From positions 434,001 through 498,000 of the forward strand of contig NZ_BMDR01000003.1 of assembly GCF_014635885.1 (NCBI RefSeq): 64,000 nucleotides of DNA. Reading direction: 5' to 3'. Shown here one piece after another: positions 1 to 6,572 of this stretch. Position 1 is the stretch's first letter. Each line of letters opens with the position of its first letter. Under the pieces are notes generated by a model. That model searched no databases and had not been told where the DNA came from. It saw only the letters and a list, made by a program, of their open reading frames with translations. The position numbers were made by a program, and so were the translations under genes. This DNA is from Acinetobacter vivianii. Lineage in GTDB: Bacteria; Pseudomonadota; Gammaproteobacteria; Pseudomonadales; Moraxellaceae.

Positions 1-2
1 AA

Positions 3-65
3 CCTTTAAGTCAAACAACTCAGATGCTCATCGAACTCTGGACAAAAGAAATCAATATTGAATAA
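3..65 (+). CDS. 3' end of an upstream gene (partial)
   Basis: An open frame enters from the left edge and stops at the TAA at 63-65. Its last 20 residues end in ...LIELWTKEINIE. The stop sits directly against the hairpin at 71-89, as expected for the end of a transcribed gene. The fragment is too short to assign a family. It may be a regulator like the LysR gene downstream, but nothing visible shows this. Confidence 0.35.
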   Translation, partial: PLSQTTQMLIELWTKEINIE

Positions 66-94
66 AAAAAGCCCGACATCCTGTCGGGCTTTTT
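64..94. terminator. Bidirectional terminator of sRNA copy 1 and the upstream gene
   Basis: An 8-bp GC-rich stem (71-78 with 82-89) closes a three-base loop, with seven A before it and five T after it. It can therefore stop transcription on both strands: the plus-strand gene ending at 65 and the minus-strand sRNA. On the minus strand the loop is GGA within ACAGGATGT, which resembles the CsrA-binding consensus. Confidence 0.9.
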
Positions 95-192
95 CGTATT
101 CCTTTCATTAGATACAACTCCTGTCATACCTCACATCCTGATGCCTGAACTTATCATTTTTGTTTTATGTTCTGGAACTTCCTGTTCCTGAT
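64..192 (-). ncRNA. RsmX/Y/Z-like CsrA-sponge sRNA, copy 1
   Basis: This is a probable small RNA read leftwards from about 192 to the terminator at 64-94. What is seen: a TTTTCA -35 (222-227) and a TAATAT -10 (199-204) separated by 17 bp; six AGGA motifs in the transcript (plus-strand TCCT at 186, 180, 136, 119, 100 and 79), five of them CAGGA; a GGAAC-AGGAA-GTTCC hairpin (174-188) that puts AGGA in its loop; and a terminator whose loop is GGA. No reading frame spans it. Known: RsmX/Y/Z and CsrB RNAs carry repeated A(N)GGA motifs in loops that titrate CsrA/RsmA. Inferred: this is a CsrA/RsmA antagonist. The near-copy at 1449-1577 keeps motifs, hairpin, promoter and box while the sequence between drifts, which supports a functional RNA. 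The 5' end is estimated from the -10. Confidence 0.75.
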
Positions 193-198
193 GTGTTC

Positions 199-266
199 AT
201 ATTAGGCAATTCAACCTAGGTTGAAAATGGGACATTTCCTCTAATCAGTGTAAGCAAAAACGTACA
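199..266 (-). promoter_or_regulatory. GacA-type box and promoter of sRNA copy 1
   Basis: TGTAAG (249-254), six bases and CGTACA (261-266) form a GacA-like upstream activating sequence with one mismatch to TGTAAG-N6-CTTACA. It lies 21 bp upstream of the -35 element TTTTCA (222-227). A 17-bp spacer then leads to the -10 element TAATAT (199-204). Response to a GacS/GacA-type system is inferred from the box and its position; the regulator genes are not in this window. Confidence 0.65.
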
Positions 267-329
267 TCAGCATGCTCTCATCTCATTTTTCCAATTAGAC
301 ATAATATAAAAGATAATGCGAGCACTTCT

Positions 330-455
330 CTAATCTCCTGCCAAATCAGCCTGCTGCGATATCACCTGCACCCCCATATAGCTGTCATAACTCTGCGCCA
401 ATAGACAAATCATCACAAAGGCAACTAAGGTCAAAATCTGCTTTTTCATTCCCAT
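330..455 (-). CDS. 41-residue putative secreted or membrane microprotein
   Basis: The ATG at 453-455 follows a GAGG ribosome-binding site at 9-nt spacing; a second ATG two codons later is an alternative. The product is 41 aa: a short basic start (MGMKKQ), a hydrophobic stretch of about 14 residues (ILTLVAFVMICLLA), then a polar tail ending QADLAGD. The shape suits either a secreted peptide cut after LLA or a single-pass membrane microprotein. It is divergent from the LysR gene at 552 and lies upstream of sRNA copy 1 on the same strand. I do not recognise the family. The call rests on the ribosome-binding site and the hydrophobic profile, so it is tentative. Confidence 0.5.
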   Translation of the reverse strand: MGMKKQILTLVAFVMICLLAQSYDSYMGVQVISQQADLAGD

Positions 456-551
456 TATTTGCTACCTCATTCAAGCATCTATGAAAAAGGTATAAGATTT
501 TTCCCATCTCATCTAATATAGAAAAAACCAGCACTGATCTAATTTTGAGAT

Positions 552-1448
552 ATGTGGACATTAAAACAATTTAATTACCTAATCACGATTGTAGAAACGG
601 GCGGTTTTATTGCCGCCTCAGAAAAGCTGTTTATTGCCCAATCCGCCCTAAGCAGGCAAATTAAAAATTTAGAAGAAGAACTAGGCTTTGAAATTTTTGA
701 TCGGTCCGAGAAAAAAATTAAACTGACCACTGCGGGAGAAGCACTGTATAAAAGTTTAAAAACTAATATTGATCATTTAAAAAGTTCAATTGTTAGCGCC
801 CAAAGTATTAGTCGGGGTGAAGGTCGGATTATTAAGATTGCCCATTCCAGCAGTATTGTACTTGATCAAAACAAACTCGAAATCTTCAAGCAGCTCTGTG
901 ATACCCATAACATTGATATTGAGATGAATACCTTATCATCCGAGTTACAACTCGAATATTTATTGAATGGCACAATTGATCTGGGTTTTATCCGCCCACC
1001 GATTTACCACAACCTGAATGACGTGAATGCCATCAGTTTATATACCGCACCATTGTATGTCGCTGCCCATATTGCAGATCCATTTTTAGGTGAAAAAGAA
1101 CGGATTTCGATACGGGAATTAGCGTCATTAGATTTTGTTTCTGTGCCCCATAAAGCGCGTGGGGGCTTAAGTTATCTGGCTGCCAATTTATGTCTGGTCA
1201 ATGGATTTACGCCAAAACGAAGCAGAATCTATTCAAGAAAAAGATCTCAACTTGAGCTGGTTGCTAATGGCTTTGGAATTTGTATCGTGCCTGAAGAATT
1301 TAAAGTGATCCTGCCAAGTAATGTCAGGCTTATCCCAATTCAAGATGAAAATACGTTGAGTGAGGTAAAACTGATTTGGAGAAAGGACAATGATCTGATC
1401 GTGAATAGCTGTGCTGATGCGGTCCATGCTTATTACAGTTCACAATAA
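552..1448 (+). CDS. LysR-family transcriptional regulator
   Basis: A 298-aa protein with the standard LysR layout. An N-terminal winged helix-turn-helix spans about residues 1-60, with the typical ASEKLFIAQSALSRQIKNLE recognition region. A periplasmic-binding-like effector domain spans about 90-295. LysR proteins act as cytoplasmic tetramers that respond to a small-molecule co-inducer, and the ligand here cannot be read from sequence. The gene sits alone between the two RsmY/Z-like sRNA units, and its stop codon abuts the hairpin at 1457-1475, which must also end its transcript. The divergent neighbour is the 41-residue microprotein, and regulation of that gene is a reasonable but unproven guess. 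Confidence 0.9.
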   Translation: MWTLKQFNYLITIVETGGFIAASEKLFIAQSALSRQIKNLEEELGFEIFDRSEKKIKLTTAGEALYKSLKTNIDHLKSSIVSAQSISRGEGRIIKIAHSSSIVLDQNKLEIFKQLCDTHNIDIEMNTLSSELQLEYLLNGTIDLGFIRPPIYHNLNDVNAISLYTAPLYVAAHIADPFLGEKERISIRELASLDFVSVPHKARGGLSYLAANLCLVNGFTPKRSRIYSRKRSQLELVANGFGICIVPEEFKVILPSNVRLIPIQDENTLSEVKLIWRKDNDLIVNSCADAVHAYYSSQ

Positions 1449-1577
1449 ATAAAAAAGCCCGACATCCTGTCGGGCTTTTTCGTATTTCGTTACTAGGTGC
1501 AACTCCTGTCGTACCTCACGTCCTGATGCTCAAACTTATCATTCTTGTTTTATGTTTTGGAACTTCCTGTTCCTGAT
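1449..1577 (-). ncRNA. RsmX/Y/Z-like CsrA-sponge sRNA, copy 2
   Basis: This is the second copy of the unit at 64-192, read leftwards from about 1577. It has the same TTTTCA -35 (1607-1612), 17-bp spacer and TAATAT -10 (1584-1589). It carries five CAGGA motifs (plus-strand TCCTG at 1571, 1565, 1521, 1504 and 1465). The GGAAC-AGGAA-GTTCC hairpin (1559-1573) and the GGA-loop terminator (1457-1475) are identical to copy 1. The sequence between these elements differs at many positions, and the two copies differ in length by a single base. Conservation of motifs over divergent spacers is what one expects of paired RsmY/RsmZ-type RNAs. Binding to CsrA/RsmA is inferred; no csrA gene is in the window. 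Confidence 0.78.
1451..1480. terminator. Bidirectional terminator of sRNA copy 2 and the LysR gene
   Basis: The hairpin at 1457-1475 is identical to that at 71-89. It is flanked by six A on the left and five T on the right, so it can end both the LysR mRNA (plus) and the sRNA (minus). The minus-strand loop is GGA. Confidence 0.9.
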
Positions 1578-1583
1578 GAGTTC

Positions 1584-1651
1584 ATATTAGGTAATTTGGT
1601 TTAGGTTGAAAATGGGACATTGCCGTTAGTGGATGTAAGCAAAAGCTTACA
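1584..1651 (-). promoter_or_regulatory. Perfect GacA box and promoter of sRNA copy 2
   Basis: TGTAAG (1634-1639), six bases and CTTACA (1646-1651) match the GacA upstream activating sequence exactly. The dyad extends to 8-bp arms with a 4-base centre (1633-1652). It ends 21 bp upstream of the -35 (1607-1612), the same distance as in copy 1, so it is centred near -65 of the predicted start. The -10 is TAATAT (1584-1589). Confidence 0.75.
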
Positions 1652-1669
1652 TGGTTTTTATGTTATTCA

Positions 1670-2479
1670 TTAAATGAAAATTTCACCTTCTAGATATAAG
1701 TGACACTCTCCCGCGATCTCTATGCGGTCATTCTCAAGTAACTTGCAATACAGTACTCCACCTCGTTTTGATGCTTGATAGGCAATAATATCTTCCTTTT
1801 TAAGTCGCGACTGCCAAAGTGGTATTAACGAGGTATGCAACGAACCTGTTACAGGATCCTCATCTATTCCCATAGAAGGCGTGAAATAACGGGAAACGAT
1901 ATCAAACCCACTCATTTTTCCCTCTGTGGCATCATTTAAAGCAGTAATTGCAACACGTCGCCCACCCAGAGTTTTGATTAAATCAAAATTAGGGTATTCA
2001 TTTAAAACAGCCTCTGTATTTTGATAGATCACGATATAAGCCTGTGGATTGATATATACCTCGGCAATGTCTTGGGACAAGCTCTCTTTTAATGCTTGAG
2101 GAATCTGTTCCATTCGACTTGGGATCTGTACAGGAAAGTTCATTTTGATCCTGCCATTTGCACCACGAGTGATGAAAAACTCACCCAAGTTCGCCACATG
2201 AAATACCAACGATTCAATTTCAGGTTGATTTTTAAAAATAATAAAACTGGTTGCTAAAGTGCCATAACCACAAAACTGCACTTCTTGTATCGGTGAAAAC
2301 CATTTAATTTCATAGTTTTGATCATCAATTTTCCTAGCAAAACTGGTCTCAGATAAATTATTTTCTAATGCTATATTCTGCATTAAACATTCATCCAGCC
2401 ACTCTTCCAAAAGAACAACCGCAGCAGGATTTCCTTTAAACAACTGATCACTAAATGCATCAACTTGATAAATTTTCAT
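1670..2479 (-). CDS. PhzF-family isomerase/epimerase-like protein
   Basis: A 269-aa protein of the PhzF (phenazine biosynthesis-like) family. The ATG at 2477-2479 gives MKIYQVDAF, the usual family start; an upstream in-frame TTG at 2488 is less likely. The opening ends in KGNPAAVVL. A Glu at about residue 44 in NLSETSFA matches the PhzF catalytic Glu. The C-terminal half has DEDPVTGSLHTSL. The second signature, normally CGHATLA, reads CGYGTLA here. Family members isomerise or hydrate small metabolites in the cytoplasm; the substrate cannot be inferred and there is no phenazine cluster. It is AT-rich and sits beside sRNA copy 2, whose GacA box lies just past its stop codon. Confidence 0.88.
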   Translation of the reverse strand: MKIYQVDAFSDQLFKGNPAAVVLLEEWLDECLMQNIALENNLSETSFARKIDDQNYEIKWFSPIQEVQFCGYGTLATSFIIFKNQPEIESLVFHVANLGEFFITRGANGRIKMNFPVQIPSRMEQIPQALKESLSQDIAEVYINPQAYIVIYQNTEAVLNEYPNFDLIKTLGGRRVAITALNDATEGKMSGFDIVSRYFTPSMGIDEDPVTGSLHTSLIPLWQSRLKKEDIIAYQASKRGGVLYCKLLENDRIEIAGECHLYLEGEIFI

Positions 2480-2682
2480 TCTAAACAACTATAAATTTTT
2501 CCAATAAGATACTCTTTATTACGAGTAATAACGTATTTTTTGATATGCAAAAATTGCTCATTTAAGATTTTTGGATTTAAAGCTATAAAAAATCAAAATC
2601 TGCTTTAGATAAAAACTGGCTAATCTTATTTTCTCATCGCTGTATCATCTCCGTTCAAGATTTGATTAAAAAGAAAGCTAAA

Positions 2683-3291
2683 ATGCAATTTTCGATTCTT
2701 GTCAGTATGTTTATCTTTTCGTTAAGTATGTCCATTTCACCTGGGCCAATTAATATTACAATTCTTTCAACCAGCTTAATTCACGGTTTTAAGAAAACGC
2801 TCCCCTTTATCTCAGGCGCAACGCTCGGCTTTACCTTACTATTGATAATTTTAGGCTTTGGTTTTAGTCAAACGATTAGTCATCATCCTATTTTTTTCAA
2901 AATACTAGAATGTACAGGTGCTTTATTTATTTTTTATATTGGTCAGAAAATTATGTTTTCTAAACCAGAGATTGAAGTTGTAAAAAATATCTCTGTTGCC
3001 AGTTTTACAGATGGATTTCTATTACAGTGGCTCAATCCTAAAGCCTGGATTGCGTGCCTTTCTGGTATATCTTTATTTTCCTCACCAATCAGTTATTTCC
3101 CCCTCATTCTATTTATTCTTATTTATTTCGTTATTTGCTATATTTCTTTAATTTTGTGGGGAATTTCTGGCCACAAATTATCAAAAATATTCACTAACAC
3201 CTCCAATATCAAAACTTTAAATTTTTTAATGGGTGGATCTCTCATCCTTTTTGCAATTCATATGTTACTTAAGATATTTTGGATTAAATGA
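2683..3291 (+). CDS. LysE/RhtB-family exporter
   Basis: A 202-aa integral membrane protein with five to six hydrophobic helices. It has the family landmarks SISPGP near residue 20, a GAxLGF segment in the second helix, and LLQWLNPKAWI in the middle. The family exports amino acids or related small metabolites across the inner membrane. The ATG at 2683 is preferred to the in-frame TTG at 2662 because the first helix then starts almost at once. The 3' end overlaps the convergent LysR gene by 27 bp. Composition is AT-rich like its neighbours. The substrate is unknown. The nearby PhzF-like enzyme and LysR regulator suggest a small accessory metabolite module, which is inference. Confidence 0.88.
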   Translation: MQFSILVSMFIFSLSMSISPGPINITILSTSLIHGFKKTLPFISGATLGFTLLLIILGFGFSQTISHHPIFFKILECTGALFIFYIGQKIMFSKPEIEVVKNISVASFTDGFLLQWLNPKAWIACLSGISLFSSPISYFPLILFILIYFVICYISLILWGISGHKLSKIFTNTSNIKTLNFLMGGSLILFAIHMLLKIFWIK

Positions 3292-4164
3292 TTCATATAT
3301 TTTTTCAATTAAAGCATGGGCAATTCCATTCATCGGAATATTGGCGGGCCAAACCGCATAGACACTTAAAGGTTCAAGCTTCCACGCTGGTAAAACTTGT
3401 ACAACTTTCTGTTGGTCAATGTCTGACTGAGTCAAGTAATCAGGTGGTGCAGCCAATCCTGCATTCAATTTTACCAATTGATAGGAAGCCTCAACATTAT
3501 TTACGTAAATATTGGGCTGATATGAAATTGCTATTTCTTCTTGAGTATCTACATTCCTTAAAATTCTATTATTTTTTCTCATGCTCAACCCTATCCACTT
3601 CATATTCATCAAATCTTTAGGATGATTAATACTTGGATATCGTTTTAAAAAATCAGGGCTTGCAACAATACTGCGAGCTAAAGGAAATAGATATTTCGCT
3701 TTAAATGAGCTATCCGGTAATTCACCAATTCGAAAAGCAATATCAACATTATCAGCAATAAGATCTGTCCGGCTATCATTGCAGGTGATATGTAAAGTAA
3801 GATCTTTATATTGATCACAGAATGCCGTGATACATTGCATAAACTCTCCATGAATAAAGACTGCAGGAATCGAGATATGAAGCTGTGTTTTTTTAATAAT
3901 AGAACGTTGCTTAAAATCTAAAATTCCTGATTCATATGTTACTAACATGGCCTGAGCCGTATCTAGAAGCTTCTGACCATCATGTGTTAAGGTCATTTTC
4001 CTTGTATTTCTATAAAATAAAGCACACTCTAAATTTTTTTCTAGTTTTGTTAGATGTAAACTCACAGTCGCAACAGATAATCCTAAGGCTTTGGCGCCTT
4101 TAGAAATTGATCCAAACTCAGCAATTTTCGCAAAAATAATTAAATATCTTATATCTTCAATCAT
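3265..4164 (-). CDS. LysR-family transcriptional regulator
   Basis: A 299-aa LysR protein starting at the ATG at 4162-4164. The winged helix-turn-helix is at about residues 1-60 (SISKGAKALGLSVATVSLHLTKLEKNL), followed by an effector domain with ...NVDIAFRIGELPDSSFKAKYL, typical of the group that represses or activates adjacent exporter or oxidoreductase genes. Its last 27 bp overlap the end of the convergent LysE gene, so the two transcripts are complementary at their 3' ends. It resembles the LysR protein at 46684-47586 (both have DxAFRxGELxDSSxxAK), so the two are probably the same subgroup. The ligand and target are unknown. Confidence 0.9.
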   Translation of the reverse strand: MIEDIRYLIIFAKIAEFGSISKGAKALGLSVATVSLHLTKLEKNLECALFYRNTRKMTLTHDGQKLLDTAQAMLVTYESGILDFKQRSIIKKTQLHISIPAVFIHGEFMQCITAFCDQYKDLTLHITCNDSRTDLIADNVDIAFRIGELPDSSFKAKYLFPLARSIVASPDFLKRYPSINHPKDLMNMKWIGLSMRKNNRILRNVDTQEEIAISYQPNIYVNNVEASYQLVKLNAGLAAPPDYLTQSDIDQQKVVQVLPAWKLEPLSVYAVWPANIPMNGIAHALIEKIYESFNPKYLK

Positions 4165-4208
4165 ATTTTTTGATCTATAAAAGAGAAATTCATAAACAAG
4201 GATCGAAG

Positions 4209-4406
4209 TTAATCGGAAATTACCACATTGCTTTTATAACGTAGATAAAAATTTAAACTTGATAATGCCCCAGCAAAAACACAATAAATCATAAAAATAG
4301 TTATATTGATCAGTGGTCGATCTAAAAAGTAATTACTGACTATTGTTCCAAAAGTTAAAATCCCGATAAATTCAAAAAAAGAAAATTGTGGTATTAAAAA
4401 TTTCAT
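4209..4406 (-). CDS. Small two-helix membrane protein, unknown function
   Basis: A 65-aa protein with two hydrophobic segments at about residues 10-28 and 33-52 and a short charged tail (RYKSNVVISD). The ATG at 4404-4406 follows AAAGG at a reasonable distance. It lies 44 bp beyond the start of the LysR gene at 4164 on the same strand and could be co-transcribed with it. I do not recognise a family. It is AT-rich like the rest of this accessory stretch. Confidence 0.6.
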   Translation of the reverse strand: MKFLIPQFSFFEFIGILTFGTIVSNYFLDRPLINITIFMIYCVFAGALSSLNFYLRYKSNVVISD

Positions 4407-4480
4407 TATTATCTACCTTTATCTTAAATTATCTAAAAATATTTTGAGCTAAACAAATATATAAGATTTCGTCTATAAAT

Positions 4481-4508
4481 AAAAAGCCCCAATTTTGGAG
4501 CTTTTTTT
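4481..4508 (-). terminator. Terminator downstream of psd
   Basis: An imperfect hairpin (AGCTCCAA and TTGGGGCT on the minus strand, one mismatch) is followed by five T on the minus strand. It lies just past the psd stop at 4525. T residues on the plus side also make it potentially bidirectional. Confidence 0.7.
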
Positions 4509-4524
4509 AAAAATCACATCTAAA

Positions 4525-5376
4525 TTAAACCGAATGACCTAAACGCTCACCCATCACCACTGTCGAATTGGCTTTAAATTGCTCTTCCCATACCATTTTA
4601 TCTTTTTCAAATAAAACCACAGCGGTTGAGCCAAGATAGAAGCGACCTAATTCCGCGCCTTTATCCAATTTCATTTGATGATGCTGCAATTCAACTTTGC
4701 CAGAAGGTTTTACTTTGCCTGTAGCAACAGTTTCAATACCAGCCACAATCATTGCACCAACTAGAACCACCGCCATACGACCGAGTTCAGTATCAAATAA
4801 ACACACCATACGCTCATTACGCGCAAACAAGCCCGGTACATTCTCAGCAGTCACTTGGTTGACCGAGAATAATTCACCTGGAATATATAAAGTTTCGGTC
4901 AATGTACCCGCCAAAGGCATATGCACACGGTGATAGTCTTTAGGTGACAAATAAACCGTAGCAAATTGTCCTTCGTGGAAAGGCTTCGCCAACTGCGGAT
5001 CACCAATCAATTTTTCCACTGAAAAACTTTGGCCTTTGGCCTGAAAAATATCACCCGCTTCAATTTTACCAAGCTGTGAAATTGCACCATCGGCAGGACA
5101 AACAATACTATCCGCTTGTTCATCAATACCGCGTATACCTTCTTTGAGTGCACGGGTAAAAAATTCATTAAAAGATTTATAATGTTGCGCATTGCTTTGT
5201 TCAGCAATACTCATGTCAATCCCGTATTTTGCTTTAAACGCCTGAATAACAGCAGTTTTTACCAAGAGATTTTCACTTGCGGCAACCTTGCCAATCACAC
5301 GGCTGAGTTGATGTTGCGGCACAAGATTTTGTGCTTTGATAAATAATTGTTTTTTTAAATCTGCTGCAAAACTCAC
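4525..5376 (-). CDS. psd: Phosphatidylserine decarboxylase proenzyme
   Basis: A 283-aa pyruvoyl-dependent enzyme that converts phosphatidylserine to phosphatidylethanolamine at the inner membrane. The self-cleavage motif LGST is present with its Ser at about residue 250; cleavage there gives the beta chain and the pyruvoyl-bearing alpha chain. The family segments PADGxIS (about 95) and [11 protein letters not shown] (about 145) are also visible. Length matches the proteobacterial type I enzyme. Its ATG overlaps the stop of the upstream sulfurtransferase gene by 4 bp, which indicates an operon with translational coupling. The hairpin at 4481-4508 ends the transcript. Confidence 0.97.
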   Translation of the reverse strand: MSFAADLKKQLFIKAQNLVPQHQLSRVIGKVAASENLLVKTAVIQAFKAKYGIDMSIAEQSNAQHYKSFNEFFTRALKEGIRGIDEQADSIVCPADGAISQLGKIEAGDIFQAKGQSFSVEKLIGDPQLAKPFHEGQFATVYLSPKDYHRVHMPLAGTLTETLYIPGELFSVNQVTAENVPGLFARNERMVCLFDTELGRMAVVLVGAMIVAGIETVATGKVKPSGKVELQHHQMKLDKGAELGRFYLGSTAVVLFEKDKMVWEEQFKANSTVVMGERLGHSV

Positions 5377-6221
5377 AACGGTGACTCTCCTGAAATAATA
5401 GGACTATCGAGGCGATTGCCCCATTCGCTCCACGCACCATCATAGGCTTTAACTTGCCAGTTCAGCAATCTTGCCAGAATATACGCCAAGCCCGAACGAT
5501 GGTGAGACTGACAGTACACCACCACAGGTTGTTGTAAATTAAAGCCTAATTGTTCTAAACGTTGTTGTGTGCGTTCAAGCGGGTGTAATTTTAGATGATT
5601 TTCACGATTAAGGGCAGTACTCCACTCAAAATGTAACGCATTTGGGATGTGACCGCCGCGTCGCGCAGCTAAACGTAGGCCTGTATATTCATCATTACTG
5701 CGACAGTCCCACAGTTGAATATTCTGTTCTTCGACTTGCTTTAACAATTCCTGATATTCAACCCGATATTGCTGAACGGTGTCTAAATCAATCTGCAACA
5801 GATCCACAACAGGTTTCACTGGATCGACTTCAGCCGTCGTCGGCAATGCAGCGCCCAACCAGCCATGAATCCCGCCATTAATCAGACTGGTATGATGAAA
5901 ACCCAGACAATGTAAATTCCAGATTAATCGCCCAGCCCAAGCACCACCTTCATCGTCATACACCACCACATGATGTTGCGGTGAAATATTTAGCTTCTCA
6001 ATTAAAGCTTGTAAACCTTCTAAATCAGGTAACACGCCATTGGCTTGTTCTTGTTGTGCAACCAGATATTTCGGTTGTAAATGAATCGCATGGGGAATAT
6101 GCAGTTGTTCATAAACCGATGTCCGGCTTAAATCGACAATACGAATTCGTTCGTGTCCTAAATAGGGCACGAGTTGTTCAGGTTCAATCAGTAAATCAAG
6201 TTTAAAATCTACATCAGTCAT
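5373..6221 (-). CDS. Two-domain rhodanese-type sulfurtransferase
   Basis: A 282-aa thiosulfate or 3-mercaptopyruvate sulfurtransferase with two rhodanese domains (about 10-130 and 155-275). The active-site Cys is in the second domain at about residue 237 ([11 protein letters not shown]). The first domain has Asp in the equivalent loop (VVYDDEGG), the usual inactive structural domain of this family. The active loop CQSHHRS differs from both classical CGSGVTA (mercaptopyruvate) and CRKGVTA (thiosulfate) loops, so the sulfur donor is left open. It overlaps psd by 4 bp; this pairing occurs in related gammaproteobacteria without a clear metabolic reason. No strong ribosome-binding site precedes the ATG. 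Confidence 0.92.
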   Translation of the reverse strand: MTDVDFKLDLLIEPEQLVPYLGHERIRIVDLSRTSVYEQLHIPHAIHLQPKYLVAQQEQANGVLPDLEGLQALIEKLNISPQHHVVVYDDEGGAWAGRLIWNLHCLGFHHTSLINGGIHGWLGAALPTTAEVDPVKPVVDLLQIDLDTVQQYRVEYQELLKQVEEQNIQLWDCRSNDEYTGLRLAARRGGHIPNALHFEWSTALNRENHLKLHPLERTQQRLEQLGFNLQQPVVVYCQSHHRSGLAYILARLLNWQVKAYDGAWSEWGNRLDSPIISGESPL

Positions 6222-6422
6222 TGTTATGCTGTTTTGTCATCCGCCTTATGCGTAATTTTAGCATAGCCGACTTTTTATCTTTGTCTGATTTTTTGCATTC
6301 ATTTAGCAGAAAAGGAGATATAGCATAAAGCTAAACTAGGATGAGTCAAAAATTAAGAATTTGCTGATCATCGCGGAAGTTAGGCTATATTACTTTACTG
6401 TGAAAAAATTTAATGGTGCTAA

Positions 6423-6516
6423 GGCGGCATGGATGCCGCCCGTTGAACTGCGGCATCAAGGATGTGCCGTCAGTTCAACAAATGCCTTTGGTTACTTTGG
6501 GCAAAACCAAAGTAAC
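6423..6516. repeat. Cluster of three intergenic hairpin (REP-like) palindromes
   Basis: The 351-bp gap between the sulfurtransferase gene and pncB holds three consecutive inverted repeats. The first is an 8-bp-arm palindrome, GGCGGCAT-GG-ATGCCGCC (6423-6440). The second has 9-bp outer arms GTTGAACTG/CAGTTCAAC (6442-6450, 6471-6479) extended inward by CGGCA/TGCCG. The third has 10-bp arms GTTACTTTGG/CCAAAGTAAC (6491-6500, 6507-6516). The first palindrome recurs at 41138-41155. This looks like a dispersed extragenic repeat rather than a gene; no transposase or target-site duplication is visible. Confidence 0.7.
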
Positions 6517-6572
6517 TCACCGAAGGTCTATCCTGAAAATTGATGATAATTAGGTAAGACACCTCAATGCCT

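Noticed and set aside
3288..3620. 110-codon plus-strand frame opposite the LysR gene
   Set aside because: It is antisense to a clear LysR coding sequence and has no start signal or recognisable domain.
6361..6543. 60-codon open frame across the hairpin cluster
   Set aside because: It is formed largely by the palindromic repeats, has no ribosome-binding site and no protein-like composition.
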